40,569 nucleotides of DNA. It comes from Betaproteobacteria bacterium (GTDB taxonomy: Bacteria; Pseudomonadota; Gammaproteobacteria; Burkholderiales; Rhodocyclaceae). The position numbers and the translations under genes were made by a program. The stretch lies in contig JAPTVL010000198.1 of the NCBI GenBank assembly GCA_028065725.1, positions 1 through 40,569 on the forward strand. The letters run 5' to 3'. Below, in pieces: positions 15,816 to 25,254 of this stretch (within the stretch, counting starts at the first letter, position 1; every line of letters starts with the position of its first letter). The notes under the pieces were generated by a model. It saw only the letters and a list, made by a program, of their open reading frames with translations, was not told the DNA's origin and made no database searches.

Positions 15816-17275
15816 TGAAGCAAAACAAATTGAACGCCCCCCACCCCCGGCCCACGGCTGGCTTTGCACAGCCAGCCGGCTTCGGCGGCGCAAAGCAGTG
15901 CTTTGCGAAACCCCGCCTGCGCCCCCTTCCCGGGGCGGGGCTACTGGTTGGCTCGCTTCGCTCGATAATTTTGGGCTGTTTACAAGCTCGTTTCACGTTG
16001 ATCTGCCTGCTGACGTCCTTGGCATCGAGCCTGGCCTTGGCCGGCGTCAAGATCGAACATTGGACCGCGCCGACCGGGGCCAGGGTGTATTTCATCGAGA
16101 CCCACGTGCTGCCCATTCTCGACGTCCAGATCGACTTTGCCGGCGGCGGCGCCTTCGTGCCTGCGGCCAAGGCCGGGCTCGCCGGCCTGACCCGCGGCCT
16201 GCTCGAGGCCGGCGCCGCGGACATGGACGAGGAAAGGATCGCCGGTCGCCTGGTCGATATCGGCGCCCGGCTGGGCGGCGGCGCCGACAGCGACCGCGCC
16301 AGCATCAGCCTGCGCACCCTGACCAGCAAGCCGGAACGCGAGGCGGCGCTCGACCTGATGCGCACCGTGCTGTCGGCGCCGACTTTCCCGCAGGCGGTGC
16401 TGGAGCGCGAAAAAGGCCGCACCATCGCCAGCATCCGCGAAGCCGAGACGCGACCCGATGCGATCGCCGGCAAGCGCTTCGCCGCCGCCATCTATCCCGA
16501 TCACCCCTATGGCGTCAGTCCGACGGTGGACAGCGTCAGCGCGATCACGCGCGACGACCTGGTGGCCTTCCACCGCCGGCATTACGGCGCCAAGGGCGCC
16601 GTGGTGGCCATCATCGGCGATGTCTCGCGCGCCGAGGCGGAAGCGATCGCCCAGCGCCTGACCGAAGCGCTGCCGCCCGGCGGTGCCGAACTGGTGCCGC
16701 CGCCGGTGAAGAAGCCGGCACGGGCGACGATCAGGATTCCGCATCCGGCGGCGCAAAGCCATGTGCACGTGGGCCTGCCGGCGATCAGCCGCAGCGATCC
16801 CGATTACTTTCCGCTGCTGGTCGGCAACTACACCCTGGGCGGCGGCGGCTTCGTGTCGCGCCTGATGAAGGAAGTCCGCGAAAAGCGCGGCTATGCCTAC
16901 AGCGTGTATTCCTACTTCGCCCCGCGCAAGCTCGAAGGCCCGTTCGAAATCGGATTGCAGACCAAGCGCGAGCAGGTGGACGCGGCGCTCAAGGTGGTGG
17001 ATGAGGTGCTTACCGAGTACATGGCCAAGGGCCCGACGCCGCAGGAACTGGCGGCGGCGAAGAAGAACATGGTCGATGGCCTGGCGCTGCGCATGGACAG
17101 CAATGCCAAGCTGCTTGGTTATTTGTCGACGATCGGCTTCTACGGCCTGCCGCTGACCTATCTCGACGACTTTCCGGCGCGGGTGAATGCCGTTACCGCC
17201 GCGCAGGTCAAGGCCGCCTTCGCCCGCCATGTGAAGCCGGAACATCTGGTGACCGTGGTCGTTGCGACGGACTGA
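15815..17275 (+). CDS. M16 family peptidase-like protein, non-catalytic subunit
   Basis: This is the partner subunit of the preceding zinc peptidase. From residue about 75 the 486-residue product aligns in layout with M16B proteins. The HxxEH site is absent (that region reads AGLAGLTRGLLEAGA). The C-terminal half keeps the paired Arg/Tyr segment SRLMKEVREKRGYAYSVYSY, typical of the non-zinc partner, which binds substrate. The N-terminus is odd. After MKQNKL, about 50 residues of low-complexity, palindrome-encoded sequence precede the real signal peptide (LQARFTLICLLTSLASSLALA, about 56-76). Removing codons 7-56 would restore a normal signal peptide. A TTG at 15971 could give a shorter product. 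Confidence 0.88.
   Translation: MKQNKLNAPHPRPTAGFAQPAGFGGAKQCFAKPRLRPLPGAGLLVGSLRSIILGCLQARFTLICLLTSLASSLALAGVKIEHWTAPTGARVYFIETHVLPILDVQIDFAGGGAFVPAAKAGLAGLTRGLLEAGAADMDEERIAGRLVDIGARLGGGADSDRASISLRTLTSKPEREAALDLMRTVLSAPTFPQAVLEREKGRTIASIREAETRPDAIAGKRFAAAIYPDHPYGVSPTVDSVSAITRDDLVAFHRRHYGAKGAVVAIIGDVSRAEAEAIAQRLTEALPPGGAELVPPPVKKPARATIRIPHPAAQSHVHVGLPAISRSDPDYFPLLVGNYTLGGGGFVSRLMKEVREKRGYAYSVYSYFAPRKLEGPFEIGLQTKREQVDAALKVVDEVLTEYMAKGPTPQELAAAKKNMVDGLALRMDSNAKLLGYLSTIGFYGLPLTYLDDFPARVNAVTAAQVKAAFARHVKPEHLVTVVVATD
15833..15973. repeat. Palindrome-rich element inserted in frame in the M16 partner gene
   Basis: This stretch of about 141 bp (47 codons) has three inverted repeats in a row. CGGCTGGC (15855-15862) pairs with GCCAGCCG (15871-15878). 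CGCAAAGCA (15889-15897) pairs with TGCTTTGCG (15899-15907). CCCCGCC (15911-15917) pairs with GGCGGGG (15934-15940). It lies between the first six codons and the signal peptide of the host gene and keeps the frame open. Flanks AAATTG and AATTTTG might be a target duplication. The boundaries are my estimate. Confidence 0.6.
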
Positions 17276-17296
17276 GGCCGGGTCGGGGCCGTGAGC

Positions 17297-17399
17297 GCCG
17301 CCCGCAGGGCCGCCCCAAGGGCGGCGCCGCCAGGTTACGGAGCTGCGCAGCAGCGAACCGTCGTCACCCCCTGCCTCGGGCAGGGGGTTGGGGGATGGT
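17297..17399. repeat. Palindromic repeat element between the M16 pair and rsmD
   Basis: The 130-bp gap holds stacked inverted repeats. GCCGCCC (17309-17315) pairs with GGGCGGC (17319-17325). CCCCCTGCC (17367-17375) pairs with GGCAGGGGG (17379-17387). Its right end, read on the minus strand, begins with a C-run/A/C-run pattern similar to the start of the element at 15833. The two may belong to one REP-like family. It could also act as a terminator or message stabiliser. The last part supplies the G-rich leader of rsmD. Confidence 0.5.
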
Positions 17400-17405
17400 A
17401 GTCCA

Positions 17406-18703
<1,298 letters not shown>

Positions 18704-18707
18704 GACG

Positions 18708-19532
18708 CTAGCGCTGGCAGTTCGCACAGAAGAAGCTTGCGCGCTGCCCCTGTCGCAGTTCCCTGATCGGGCGGCCGCAGACGCGGCAGGGATCGCCGCC
18801 GCGGCCATAGACAAAATACTGCTGCTGAAAATAGCCCGAACTGCCGTCGGAATGGATGAAGTCGCGCAGGCTGCTGCCGCCGGCGTCGATGGCGGCCGCC
18901 AGCGTGGCCTTGATTGCCGGCACCAGGCGCTGCAGGCGCTTGCAGGAAATCCGCCCGGCCGGGGTGCGCGGGTCGATGCCGGCGCGAAACAGGCTCTCCG
19001 CGGCGTAGATGTTGCCGATGCCGACCACGCGATGGCTGTCCATCAGCGTCGGCTTGATCGCCGCCGCCAGGCCCGCAAGTTCCTGCCCGAGCCATTCCGC
19101 GGTGAACTCGTCGGTCAGCGGCTCGATGCCGAGCACGGCCAGCAGCGGATGCGCCGGCGCATCCTGCGGCAGCCAGAGCATCGCCCCGAAGCGTCGCGGA
19201 TCGCGCAGGCGCAGGGCCAGCTTGCTGCCCCCGACGCCGAATACCAGGTCGACATGATCGTGCTTTGCGGCGGCGAGACGCGCGGGCACCAGGCGCAGAC
19301 TGCCGGACATGCCCAGGTGGATCAGCAGACGGCCCTTGCCGAAGTCCAGCAGCAGGTACTTGCCGCGGCGACCGACGGCCGCCAGGCGCTGGCCGCGCAG
19401 CATGCCGGGCAGATTCTCCGGCAGCGGATAGCGCAGCGCCGGCACCCGCAGGATCACGTTCTCGACGCGCTGGCCGGTCAGCGCCGGCGCAATGCCGCGG
19501 CGGGTGACCTCGACCTCCGGCAGTTCAGGCAT
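18708..19532 (-). CDS. mutM: Formamidopyrimidine-DNA glycosylase
   Basis: MutM excises 8-oxoguanine and formamidopyrimidines and nicks the abasic site. The 274-residue product begins PELPEVEVTRRG after Met, giving the catalytic N-terminal Pro and Glu3. It has the conserved Lys in HLGMSGSLR and the helix-two-turn-helix region (VVGIGNIYAAESLFRAGI). The C-terminal zinc finger (CRVCG...CANC) occupies about residues 246-270. It is divergent from the TPR gene across 97 bp. A TACAAT on the minus strand (19584-19579) is a possible -10. Confidence 0.96.
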   Translation of the reverse strand: MPELPEVEVTRRGIAPALTGQRVENVILRVPALRYPLPENLPGMLRGQRLAAVGRRGKYLLLDFGKGRLLIHLGMSGSLRLVPARLAAAKHDHVDLVFGVGGSKLALRLRDPRRFGAMLWLPQDAPAHPLLAVLGIEPLTDEFTAEWLGQELAGLAAAIKPTLMDSHRVVGIGNIYAAESLFRAGIDPRTPAGRISCKRLQRLVPAIKATLAAAIDAGGSSLRDFIHSDGSSGYFQQQYFVYGRGGDPCRVCGRPIRELRQGQRASFFCANCQR

Positions 19533-19629
19533 GCCGGGGCCGGCGCGAAATATCTGGCGAAACTGCTAACATCGCCGCATTGTATGAGACTTAGCGTTTG
19601 ACCGCCGTGTTCCGCCCGGGTCCACCCTC

Positions 19630-21387
19630 ATGAATCTCGCTTCATTCACCTTCGCGCTGATCCTCTCGCTGGCCGGCTCCTGTGCGATGGCGCAGGCGCC
19701 CGCGCAGGGAACGGGTCCGGATGAGCCTGCGCAGGCCCCTGCGGAATTGCCCGCACAGCATCCCGCAGTGCCGTCGGCGACAGCGAAGGAACCGGACCGG
19801 CTGCCCAAGCAGGAATTGACGGCGCAGATCCTCTACCAGTTCCTGCTCGCCGAAATCGCCGCCCAGCGGGGCCAGTTCGCACTGGCGGCCGGCGCCTACC
19901 TCGACCTCGCCAAGAGCACGCGCGATCCGAGAATCGTGCGCCGGGCGGCAGAAATCGCCTTTCACGCGCGCCAGTACGAACCGGCGCTGGAGGCGATCCG
20001 GCTCTGGCTGACGCTCGAACCCGACTCGCCATCGGCGAAGCAGATGCGGGCGACGCTGCTGCTTGCCAGCGGCCGGATCGATGAGTTGGCCGCCATCCTG
20101 GCGCGCGATCTGGAAGCGCAAGGTGCGCGCGTCGGCGATGCCCTGCTGCAGATGGCGCGCGCCTTCTCCCGCTATCCGGACAAGCCTGCCGTGCAGCGAC
20201 TGTTCGAACTGCTGACCCAGCCCTATTCCGGGCTGGCCGAGGCGCGATTCGTGCGCGCCCAGACCGCCCTCGGTGCGGGAGATGCGGCGCGCGCGCGCGG
20301 CGAGATCGACCAGGCATTGCAATTGCGCCCGAACTGGGAACTGGCCGCCCTGTTCAAGGCGGACCTGCTGCCGCGCGGTGCGGAGCAGCTCGAATTCCTG
20401 AAAGCCTGGCTGGCTGTCAACCCGGATGCCCAGCAGCTGCGGCTGGGCTATGCGCGGACGCTGGTGGGCGAAAAGCGCTACGCGGAATCGCGCGTCGAGT
20501 TTCGCCGGCTGCTGGAGGCCAATCCCGACAACGCCGAGATGCTCTACGCCGTCGGCATACTCTCGCTGCAGGTCAACGACGCCACGGAGGCCGAGCAGCC
20601 GCTGAAGCGCTTTGTCGCCATCGGCCGCGGCGACCTGAATCCGGCGCGTTTCTATCTGGGGCAGATCGCCGATCAGGCGGGACGGCTGGACGATGCGCTG
20701 GCCTGGTACGACCAGGTCGACGCGGGCGAACATGCCCTGCCGGCGAAAATTCGGGCCGCCCAGGTCCTGCTGCGGCAGAACAAGCTCGACGCGGCGCGCG
20801 AGCGCCTGGCGGCGGCGCGCGCCGACACGCCCGGCGACGTGCGCCTGGTGGTGGCGGAGGCCCAGTTGCTGCGGGATGCCAGCCGTCACGAGGACGCTTT
20901 TGCCTTCCTCAACAAGGCGCTGGAAGTGCAGCCGGATCAGCCGGAGATTCTTTACGAAACCGCCCTGGCGGCAGAGAAACTGGAACATCTGGACCTGATG
21001 GAGCGCCACCTGCGGCGCCTGATCGTCCTCACGCCGGATTCGCCACAGGGCTACAACGCCCTCGGCTATTCGCTGGCCGATCGCAATCTGCGCCTCGAGG
21101 AAGCCGCGCAACTGATCGACAAGGCCTTGTCGCTGGCACCCGAAGACCCCTTCATTCTCGACAGCAAGGGCTGGGTCCTGTTCCGCCAGGGCAGGCTCGC
21201 CGAGGCGCTGGCCGCCTTGCAGAAGGCCTATGCACAAAAACCCGATGCCGAGATCGCCGCCCACATCGGCGAGGTGCTGTGGGCGCTGGGCCGGCCCCAG
21301 GAGGCGCAGGCCATTTGGCGCGAGGCCAGCAAGGTCCATCCGACCAATCAGGTGCTGACGGCGACCATCAAGCGATTTGTTCCTTGA
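19630..21387 (+). CDS. Secreted tetratricopeptide repeat protein
   Basis: The 585-residue protein has a signal peptide (about 1-21, ending CAMAQA), then a Pro/Ala/Gln-rich linker to about residue 60. The remainder is built almost wholly of TPR-like helical hairpins; typical units end in phrases such as ALEVQPDQPEILYETAL and ALSLAPEDPFILDSKGWVLF. Such scaffolds mediate protein-protein contacts in the periplasm or at the outer membrane. The gene regularly sits just upstream of lolB and ispE in betaproteobacteria, suggesting an envelope role, but its partners are unknown. Its stop overlaps the proposed TTG start of lolB. Confidence 0.88.
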   Translation: MNLASFTFALILSLAGSCAMAQAPAQGTGPDEPAQAPAELPAQHPAVPSATAKEPDRLPKQELTAQILYQFLLAEIAAQRGQFALAAGAYLDLAKSTRDPRIVRRAAEIAFHARQYEPALEAIRLWLTLEPDSPSAKQMRATLLLASGRIDELAAILARDLEAQGARVGDALLQMARAFSRYPDKPAVQRLFELLTQPYSGLAEARFVRAQTALGAGDAARARGEIDQALQLRPNWELAALFKADLLPRGAEQLEFLKAWLAVNPDAQQLRLGYARTLVGEKRYAESRVEFRRLLEANPDNAEMLYAVGILSLQVNDATEAEQPLKRFVAIGRGDLNPARFYLGQIADQAGRLDDALAWYDQVDAGEHALPAKIRAAQVLLRQNKLDAARERLAAARADTPGDVRLVVAEAQLLRDASRHEDAFAFLNKALEVQPDQPEILYETALAAEKLEHLDLMERHLRRLIVLTPDSPQGYNALGYSLADRNLRLEEAAQLIDKALSLAPEDPFILDSKGWVLFRQGRLAEALAALQKAYAQKPDAEIAAHIGEVLWALGRPQEAQAIWREASKVHPTNQVLTATIKRFVP

Positions 21388-21914
21388 GAACCTGGCTGTT
21401 GTGCCTGCTGGCCATGGTGCTTGGCGCCTGTGCCGAGATGCAGGAAGCGCCCCCCGCTGCGGCGCAGACCCTCGGGCCGCCCCTGCAGCGCTTTTCCGCC
21501 GACGGGCGCATTTCGCTGCGCCAGGGCGAGCGCCGCGACCATTTGCGCTTCCACTGGGAACACAGCACGGGCAGCGACGTCGTGCTGCTCATGTCGCCGC
21601 TGGGGCAGGGCTTGGCCGAGCTGGCACGCGATGCGGGCGGTGCGCGGCTGACGCAGCCGAATCAGCCGATCATTGCGGCCGACACCCTGCCGCAACTGGC
21701 ACAGCGCATCTTCGGTGCGCCGTTGCCGCTGGAAGCCATGGCGGACTGGCTGCGCGGCGCTCGCCCGGCCCTGGTCGGCGAGATGGACGGCTGGCAGGTG
21801 GTGGTCAGCGAGACCTCGGCATATCGCCAGCACCGACTCCTGCGCATCATCGAAGCGCGCCGCGAGGATGTCGAATTCAAGTTGATCGTCGATGAGTGGG
21901 ATATAGCGGAATGA
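21384..21914 (+). CDS. lolB: Outer membrane lipoprotein receptor LolB
   Basis: LolB takes lipoproteins from the periplasmic carrier LolA and inserts them into the outer membrane. The 176-residue product starts with a lipoprotein signal (LRTWLLCLLAMVLGAC, lipobox Cys at 16). The body has the LolB pattern, including FSADGRISLRQGERRDHLRFHW, LMSPLGQGLAEL and MADWLRGARP. A TTG at 21384, overlapping the upstream stop (TTGA), is the only start that gives a full signal peptide. An ATG at 21415 would leave only five residues before the lipid cysteine. The stop overlaps the ispE ATG. Confidence 0.9.
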   Translation: MRTWLLCLLAMVLGACAEMQEAPPAAAQTLGPPLQRFSADGRISLRQGERRDHLRFHWEHSTGSDVVLLMSPLGQGLAELARDAGGARLTQPNQPIIAADTLPQLAQRIFGAPLPLEAMADWLRGARPALVGEMDGWQVVVSETSAYRQHRLLRIIEARREDVEFKLIVDEWDIAE

Positions 21915-22747
21915 ATGACTGGCAGCGGGTCTGGCCGGCGCCGGCCAAGATCAACCTGTTCCTCCATGTCGTCGGCCGTCGCGCCGACGGCTACCATCTG
22001 CTGCAAACCGTGTTCCGCTTCCTCGATTTCGGCGACACGCTGTACTGCGAGCCGCGCAGCGACGGCCGCATCCTGCTGGCGACGCCCCTGCCCGGGGTGG
22101 CGCCGGAGACGGACCTCACCGTGCGCGCGGCGGAGGCCTTGCGCGCGGCGACCGGCGCCACGGCCGGCGTCACGCTGCGGGTCGAAAAGCGCCTGCCGAT
22201 GGGCGGCGGGCTGGGCGGCGGCAGCTCCGATGCGGCAACGACGCTGCTGGCGCTGAACCGCCTGTGGGGTACCGGTCTCGATTCCCCGGCCTTGCAGCGG
22301 ATCGGCCTTGCCCTCGGCGCCGATGTGCCGATCTTCGTGCATGGCCGTTCGGCCTTTGCCGAAGGCGTCGGCGAACGCTTTGCCGACGTCAGCCTGCCGC
22401 CGGCCTGGTATCTGGTGCTGGTGCCTGCCGTCACCGTGCCGACGCCCGAAATCTTTCGCGCGCCGCAGCTGCGCCGCGACACGCCGGCGATCCGGGCCGG
22501 CGACTGGCGTCCCGGATTCGGCCGCAACGACCTCGAAGCCGTGGCCTGCGCACTGTATCCCGAGGTCGGCCGGCATCTGGCATGGCTGCGCCGGTACGGC
22601 GATGCCCGCATGAGCGGTTCGGGCGCCTGCTGCTTCGTCGAATTTGCCGCAGAGTCGGCAGCCCGGGCGGCTCTGGCCGCCCTGCCGGCAGGCATGCGCG
22701 GCTTCGTGGCCGCCGGATTGGACCGTCATCCCCTCGTTCTGATTTGA
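21911..22747 (+). CDS. ispE: 4-diphosphocytidyl-2-C-methyl-D-erythritol kinase
   Basis: IspE phosphorylates CDP-methylerythritol in the MEP isoprenoid pathway. The 278-residue GHMP kinase has APAKINLFLHVVGRRADGYH (substrate site). The ATP-binding glycine-rich loop PMGGGLGGGSSDAATTL begins near residue 97, and the third motif RMSGSGACCFVEF is near the C-terminus. It starts in a four-base overlap with lolB. The gene order ispE-tRNA-prs is a common proteobacterial arrangement. A promoter for the tRNA overlaps its stop codon. Confidence 0.96.
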   Translation: MNDWQRVWPAPAKINLFLHVVGRRADGYHLLQTVFRFLDFGDTLYCEPRSDGRILLATPLPGVAPETDLTVRAAEALRAATGATAGVTLRVEKRLPMGGGLGGGSSDAATTLLALNRLWGTGLDSPALQRIGLALGADVPIFVHGRSAFAEGVGERFADVSLPPAWYLVLVPAVTVPTPEIFRAPQLRRDTPAIRAGDWRPGFGRNDLEAVACALYPEVGRHLAWLRRYGDARMSGSGACCFVEFAAESAARAALAALPAGMRGFVAAGLDRHPLVLI

Positions 22748-22772
22748 CAGCGGGGGTGAAAACCCCGAAAAT
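22744..22772 (+). promoter_or_regulatory. Promoter for tRNA-Gln (and prs), overlapping the ispE stop
   Basis: A consensus -35 TTGACA (22744-22749) is followed, 17 bp later, by GAAAAT (22767-22772), a four-of-six -10 match. The bases after the -10 (GCGCGTCC) form a GC-rich discriminator of the kind linked to stringent control of stable-RNA genes. The -35 includes the ispE stop codon. A 7-bp hairpin, CTCCGCC/GGCGGAG (22788-22806), lies in the tRNA leader. Confidence 0.6.
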
Positions 22773-22815
22773 GCGCGTCCTTTCGACCTCCGCCCGCAAG
22801 GCGGAGTGACGATGT

Positions 22816-22892
22816 TGGGGAGTCGCCAAGTTGGTTAAGGCACTGGATTTTGATTCCAGCATGCGAAGGTTCGAATCCTTCCTCCCCAGCCA
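22816..22892 (+). tRNA. tRNA-Gln (anticodon TTG)
   Basis: A complete cloverleaf can be drawn. The acceptor pairs TGGGGAG with CTCCCCA, and the D arm is TCGCCAAGTTGGTTAAGGC. The anticodon stem CTGGA/TCCAG encloses the loop TTTTGAT, giving anticodon TTG at 22850-22852. The T arm contains GGTTCGAATCC. The discriminator is G, and CCA is encoded (22890-22892). Sequence and the weak first pair match bacterial tRNA-Gln. Confidence 0.98.
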
Positions 22893-22953
22893 ATCATTCA
22901 CCCTGACAGCCCGGCAGGACTCATTCCTTCCAGCTTGATTCGAGCAGACCGAC

Positions 22954-23904
22954 ATGGCCTACGACAGCCTGATGGTGTTCACCGGCAATGCCAATCCCAA
23001 GTTGGCGGCGGATGTCGTCAAGCGCCTGAACATATCGCTCGGCCGCGCCAATGTCGGGCGCTTTTCCGACGGTGAGGTGAATTGCGAAATCCTCGAGCAT
23101 GTGCGCGGCCATGACGTGTTCGTGCTGCAGTCGACCTGCTATCCGACCAACGACAACCTGATGGAACTGATGGTCATGGTGGACGCGCTGAAGCGCGCTT
23201 CGGCCGGACGCATCACCGCCGCCATCCCGTATTTCGGCTACGCCCGCCAGGATCGCCGGACCCGCTCGGCGCGCGTCGCGATTACCGCCAAGGTGGTGGC
23301 CAACATGCTGCAGACCGTCGGCGTGCAGCGCGTGCTGACCGTCGATCTGCATGCCGACCAGATCCAGGGCTTCTTCGACATCCCGGTGGATAACGTCTAT
23401 GCGGCGCCGATCCTGCTCGGCGACATCTGGAAGCAGCGCCACGAGGATCTGCTGGTGGTGTCGCCCGACGTCGGCGGCGTGGTGCGTGCCCGTGCGCTGG
23501 CCAAGCGCCTCGAGTCGGACCTGGCGATCATCGACAAGCGGCGGCCCAAGGCCAACGTCTCGGAAGTCATGAACATCATCGGCGAAGTCGATGGCCGCAC
23601 CTGCGTCATCATGGACGACATGGTGGATACCGCCGGCACACTGTGCAAGGCGGCGCAGGCACTCAAGGAAAACGGCGCCAAGCGCGTGCTGGCCTACTGT
23701 ACCCATGCCGTGCTGTCGGGCAGCGCCATCGAGCGCATCGAAGACTCGGAGCTCGACGAGCTGGTGGTGACCGATACCATTCCGCTGGCGGACAATGCCC
23801 GCGCCTGCAGGCGCATCCGGCAGATATCGATAGCCGAGCTGATGGCCGAGACCATGTTGCGCATCAGCAATGAGTCCTCGGTGTCGTCGCTGTTCATGGA
23901 TTGA
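22954..23904 (+). CDS. prs: Ribose-phosphate pyrophosphokinase
   Basis: Prs makes PRPP from ribose 5-phosphate and ATP for nucleotide, histidine and tryptophan synthesis. The 316-residue product has the class I pattern: [10 protein letters not shown] at the N-terminus, the flexible-loop segment [18 protein letters not shown], the divalent-cation site [14 protein letters not shown], and the PRPP loop [18 protein letters not shown]. It lies 61 bp after tRNA-Gln and is probably read from the same promoter, with rplY following. Confidence 0.97.
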   Translation: MAYDSLMVFTGNANPKLAADVVKRLNISLGRANVGRFSDGEVNCEILEHVRGHDVFVLQSTCYPTNDNLMELMVMVDALKRASAGRITAAIPYFGYARQDRRTRSARVAITAKVVANMLQTVGVQRVLTVDLHADQIQGFFDIPVDNVYAAPILLGDIWKQRHEDLLVVSPDVGGVVRARALAKRLESDLAIIDKRRPKANVSEVMNIIGEVDGRTCVIMDDMVDTAGTLCKAAQALKENGAKRVLAYCTHAVLSGSAIERIEDSELDELVVTDTIPLADNARACRRIRQISIAELMAETMLRISNESSVSSLFMD

Positions 23905-23973
23905 ATTGATTTTTTACCCCCTGGCCTGGTCGCGGGCGAGGGATATTTCAAGCAGCACTTAACGGAGTAAATC

Positions 23974-24636
23974 ATGCAACTAGAATTCAACGCAAACAAG
24001 CGCGATGGACAGGGCACCGGAGCGAGCCGCCGCCTGCGTCGCACCGGCCGGGTTCCCGGCATCCTCTACGGCGCCGGTTCCGCGCCGCAGCAGATCGACA
24101 TCGACCACAACGAGCTGTTCCAGCTCCTGCGCAAGGAGGCTTTCTATTCCTCCGTGCTCAACATCAATCTTGAAGGCAAGAAGGAAATGTGCCTGCTGCG
24201 CGACGTGCAGCGCCATCCCTACCGCCCGGTCATCCTGCACGCGGACTTCCAGCGCATCGATGCCACGCACAAGATCCACCAGAAGGTGCCGCTGCACTTC
24301 GTCAATGCCGACATCGCTCCGGGCGTCAAGCTCGGCGGCGGCATGGTGTCCCACGTCATGAACGACGTCGACGTCAAGTGTCTGCCGGCTGACCTGCCGA
24401 GCTTCATCGAAGTCGACCTGAAGAATCTCGACGCCGGCAACTCGATCCATGTCTCGCAACTCGTGCTGCCGAAGGGCGTCGAGGTGGTGCACCATGGCGA
24501 AGGCGATCCGGTGGTGGCCACCATCATGATGAAGGGCGGCAGCGCCGCCGAGGAAGAGCCCGAAGTCGCGGCACCGGTGGTTGCGGCCGCTCCTGCGGCT
24601 CCCGCGAGGAAGGCCGAACGCGTCGACAAGAGATAA
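23974..24636 (+). CDS. rplY: 50S ribosomal protein L25/general stress protein Ctc
   Basis: L25 binds 5S rRNA in the large subunit. The 220-residue product is the long Ctc/TL5 form. It has an N-terminal L25 domain (RDGQGTGASRRLRRTGRVPGI, about 10-30, through residue 95), then a C-terminal beta domain with HVSQLVLPKGVEVVHHGEGDP. An Ala/Glu-rich tail ends AERVDKR. AACGGAGTAA gives a good Shine-Dalgarno. It is followed 3 bp later by pth, the usual order. Confidence 0.95.
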   Translation: MQLEFNANKRDGQGTGASRRLRRTGRVPGILYGAGSAPQQIDIDHNELFQLLRKEAFYSSVLNINLEGKKEMCLLRDVQRHPYRPVILHADFQRIDATHKIHQKVPLHFVNADIAPGVKLGGGMVSHVMNDVDVKCLPADLPSFIEVDLKNLDAGNSIHVSQLVLPKGVEVVHHGEGDPVVATIMMKGGSAAEEEPEVAAPVVAAAPAAPARKAERVDKR

Positions 24637-24639
24637 TTC

Positions 24640-25254
24640 TTGCAGGCACCTTTGCGCTTGATCGTCGGTCTCGGCAACCCCGGGACCGAATACGCTGAAA
24701 CCCGGCACAACGCCGGGTTTTGGCTTTGTGAGCGCCTGGCGCGCGAACTCGGCGTCAATCTGAGCCGCGAGTCGCGCTTCCACGGCATCGCCGGACAGGC
24801 GCGTGCCGAGAGCCTGTGGTTCCTCCTGCCGCAGACCTTCATGAACCGTTGCGGCCAGTCGGTGCGGGCGCTGACCCAGTTCTACCGCATCGAGCCGGCC
24901 GAGATCCTGGTCCTGCATGACGAACTGGATCTGCCCCCGGGCCAGATGCGGCTCAAGTTCGGCGGCGGCCTGGGCGGGCACAACGGTCTCAAGGACATTA
25001 CCGCGCATCTGGGCACCCAGGATTACTGGCGGCTGCGCATCGGCATCGGCCATCCCGGCGATCGCAACGAAGTGGTCGACTACGTGCTGAAACCACCGCG
25101 CAAGGAAGAACGCAGCGAGATCGACGCCGCGCTGGATCGCGCGCTGCTGGCCTGGTCGGTGCTGGCCAGGGGCGAGTTCAATGCCGCCACGCAGCGCATC
25201 AATTCGAAACCGGCATCACCAAAAACTGAAGCACCGAAGAAAGAGAATCCATGA
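24640..25254 (+). CDS. pth: Peptidyl-tRNA hydrolase
   Basis: Pth releases peptides from dropped-off peptidyl-tRNA. The 204-residue product has [22 protein letters not shown], with the catalytic His in [44 protein letters not shown] and the Asp in LHDELD are also present. The start is a TTG at 24640, giving [12 protein letters not shown]; no ATG or GTG gives a complete N-terminus. The C-terminal tail ([17 protein letters not shown]) is longer than usual. The stop overlaps the ychF ATG (ATGA). Confidence 0.94.
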   Translation: MQAPLRLIVGLGNPGTEYAETRHNAGFWLCERLARELGVNLSRESRFHGIAGQARAESLWFLLPQTFMNRCGQSVRALTQFYRIEPAEILVLHDELDLPPGQMRLKFGGGLGGHNGLKDITAHLGTQDYWRLRIGIGHPGDRNEVVDYVLKPPRKEERSEIDAALDRALLAWSVLARGEFNAATQRINSKPASPKTEAPKKENP

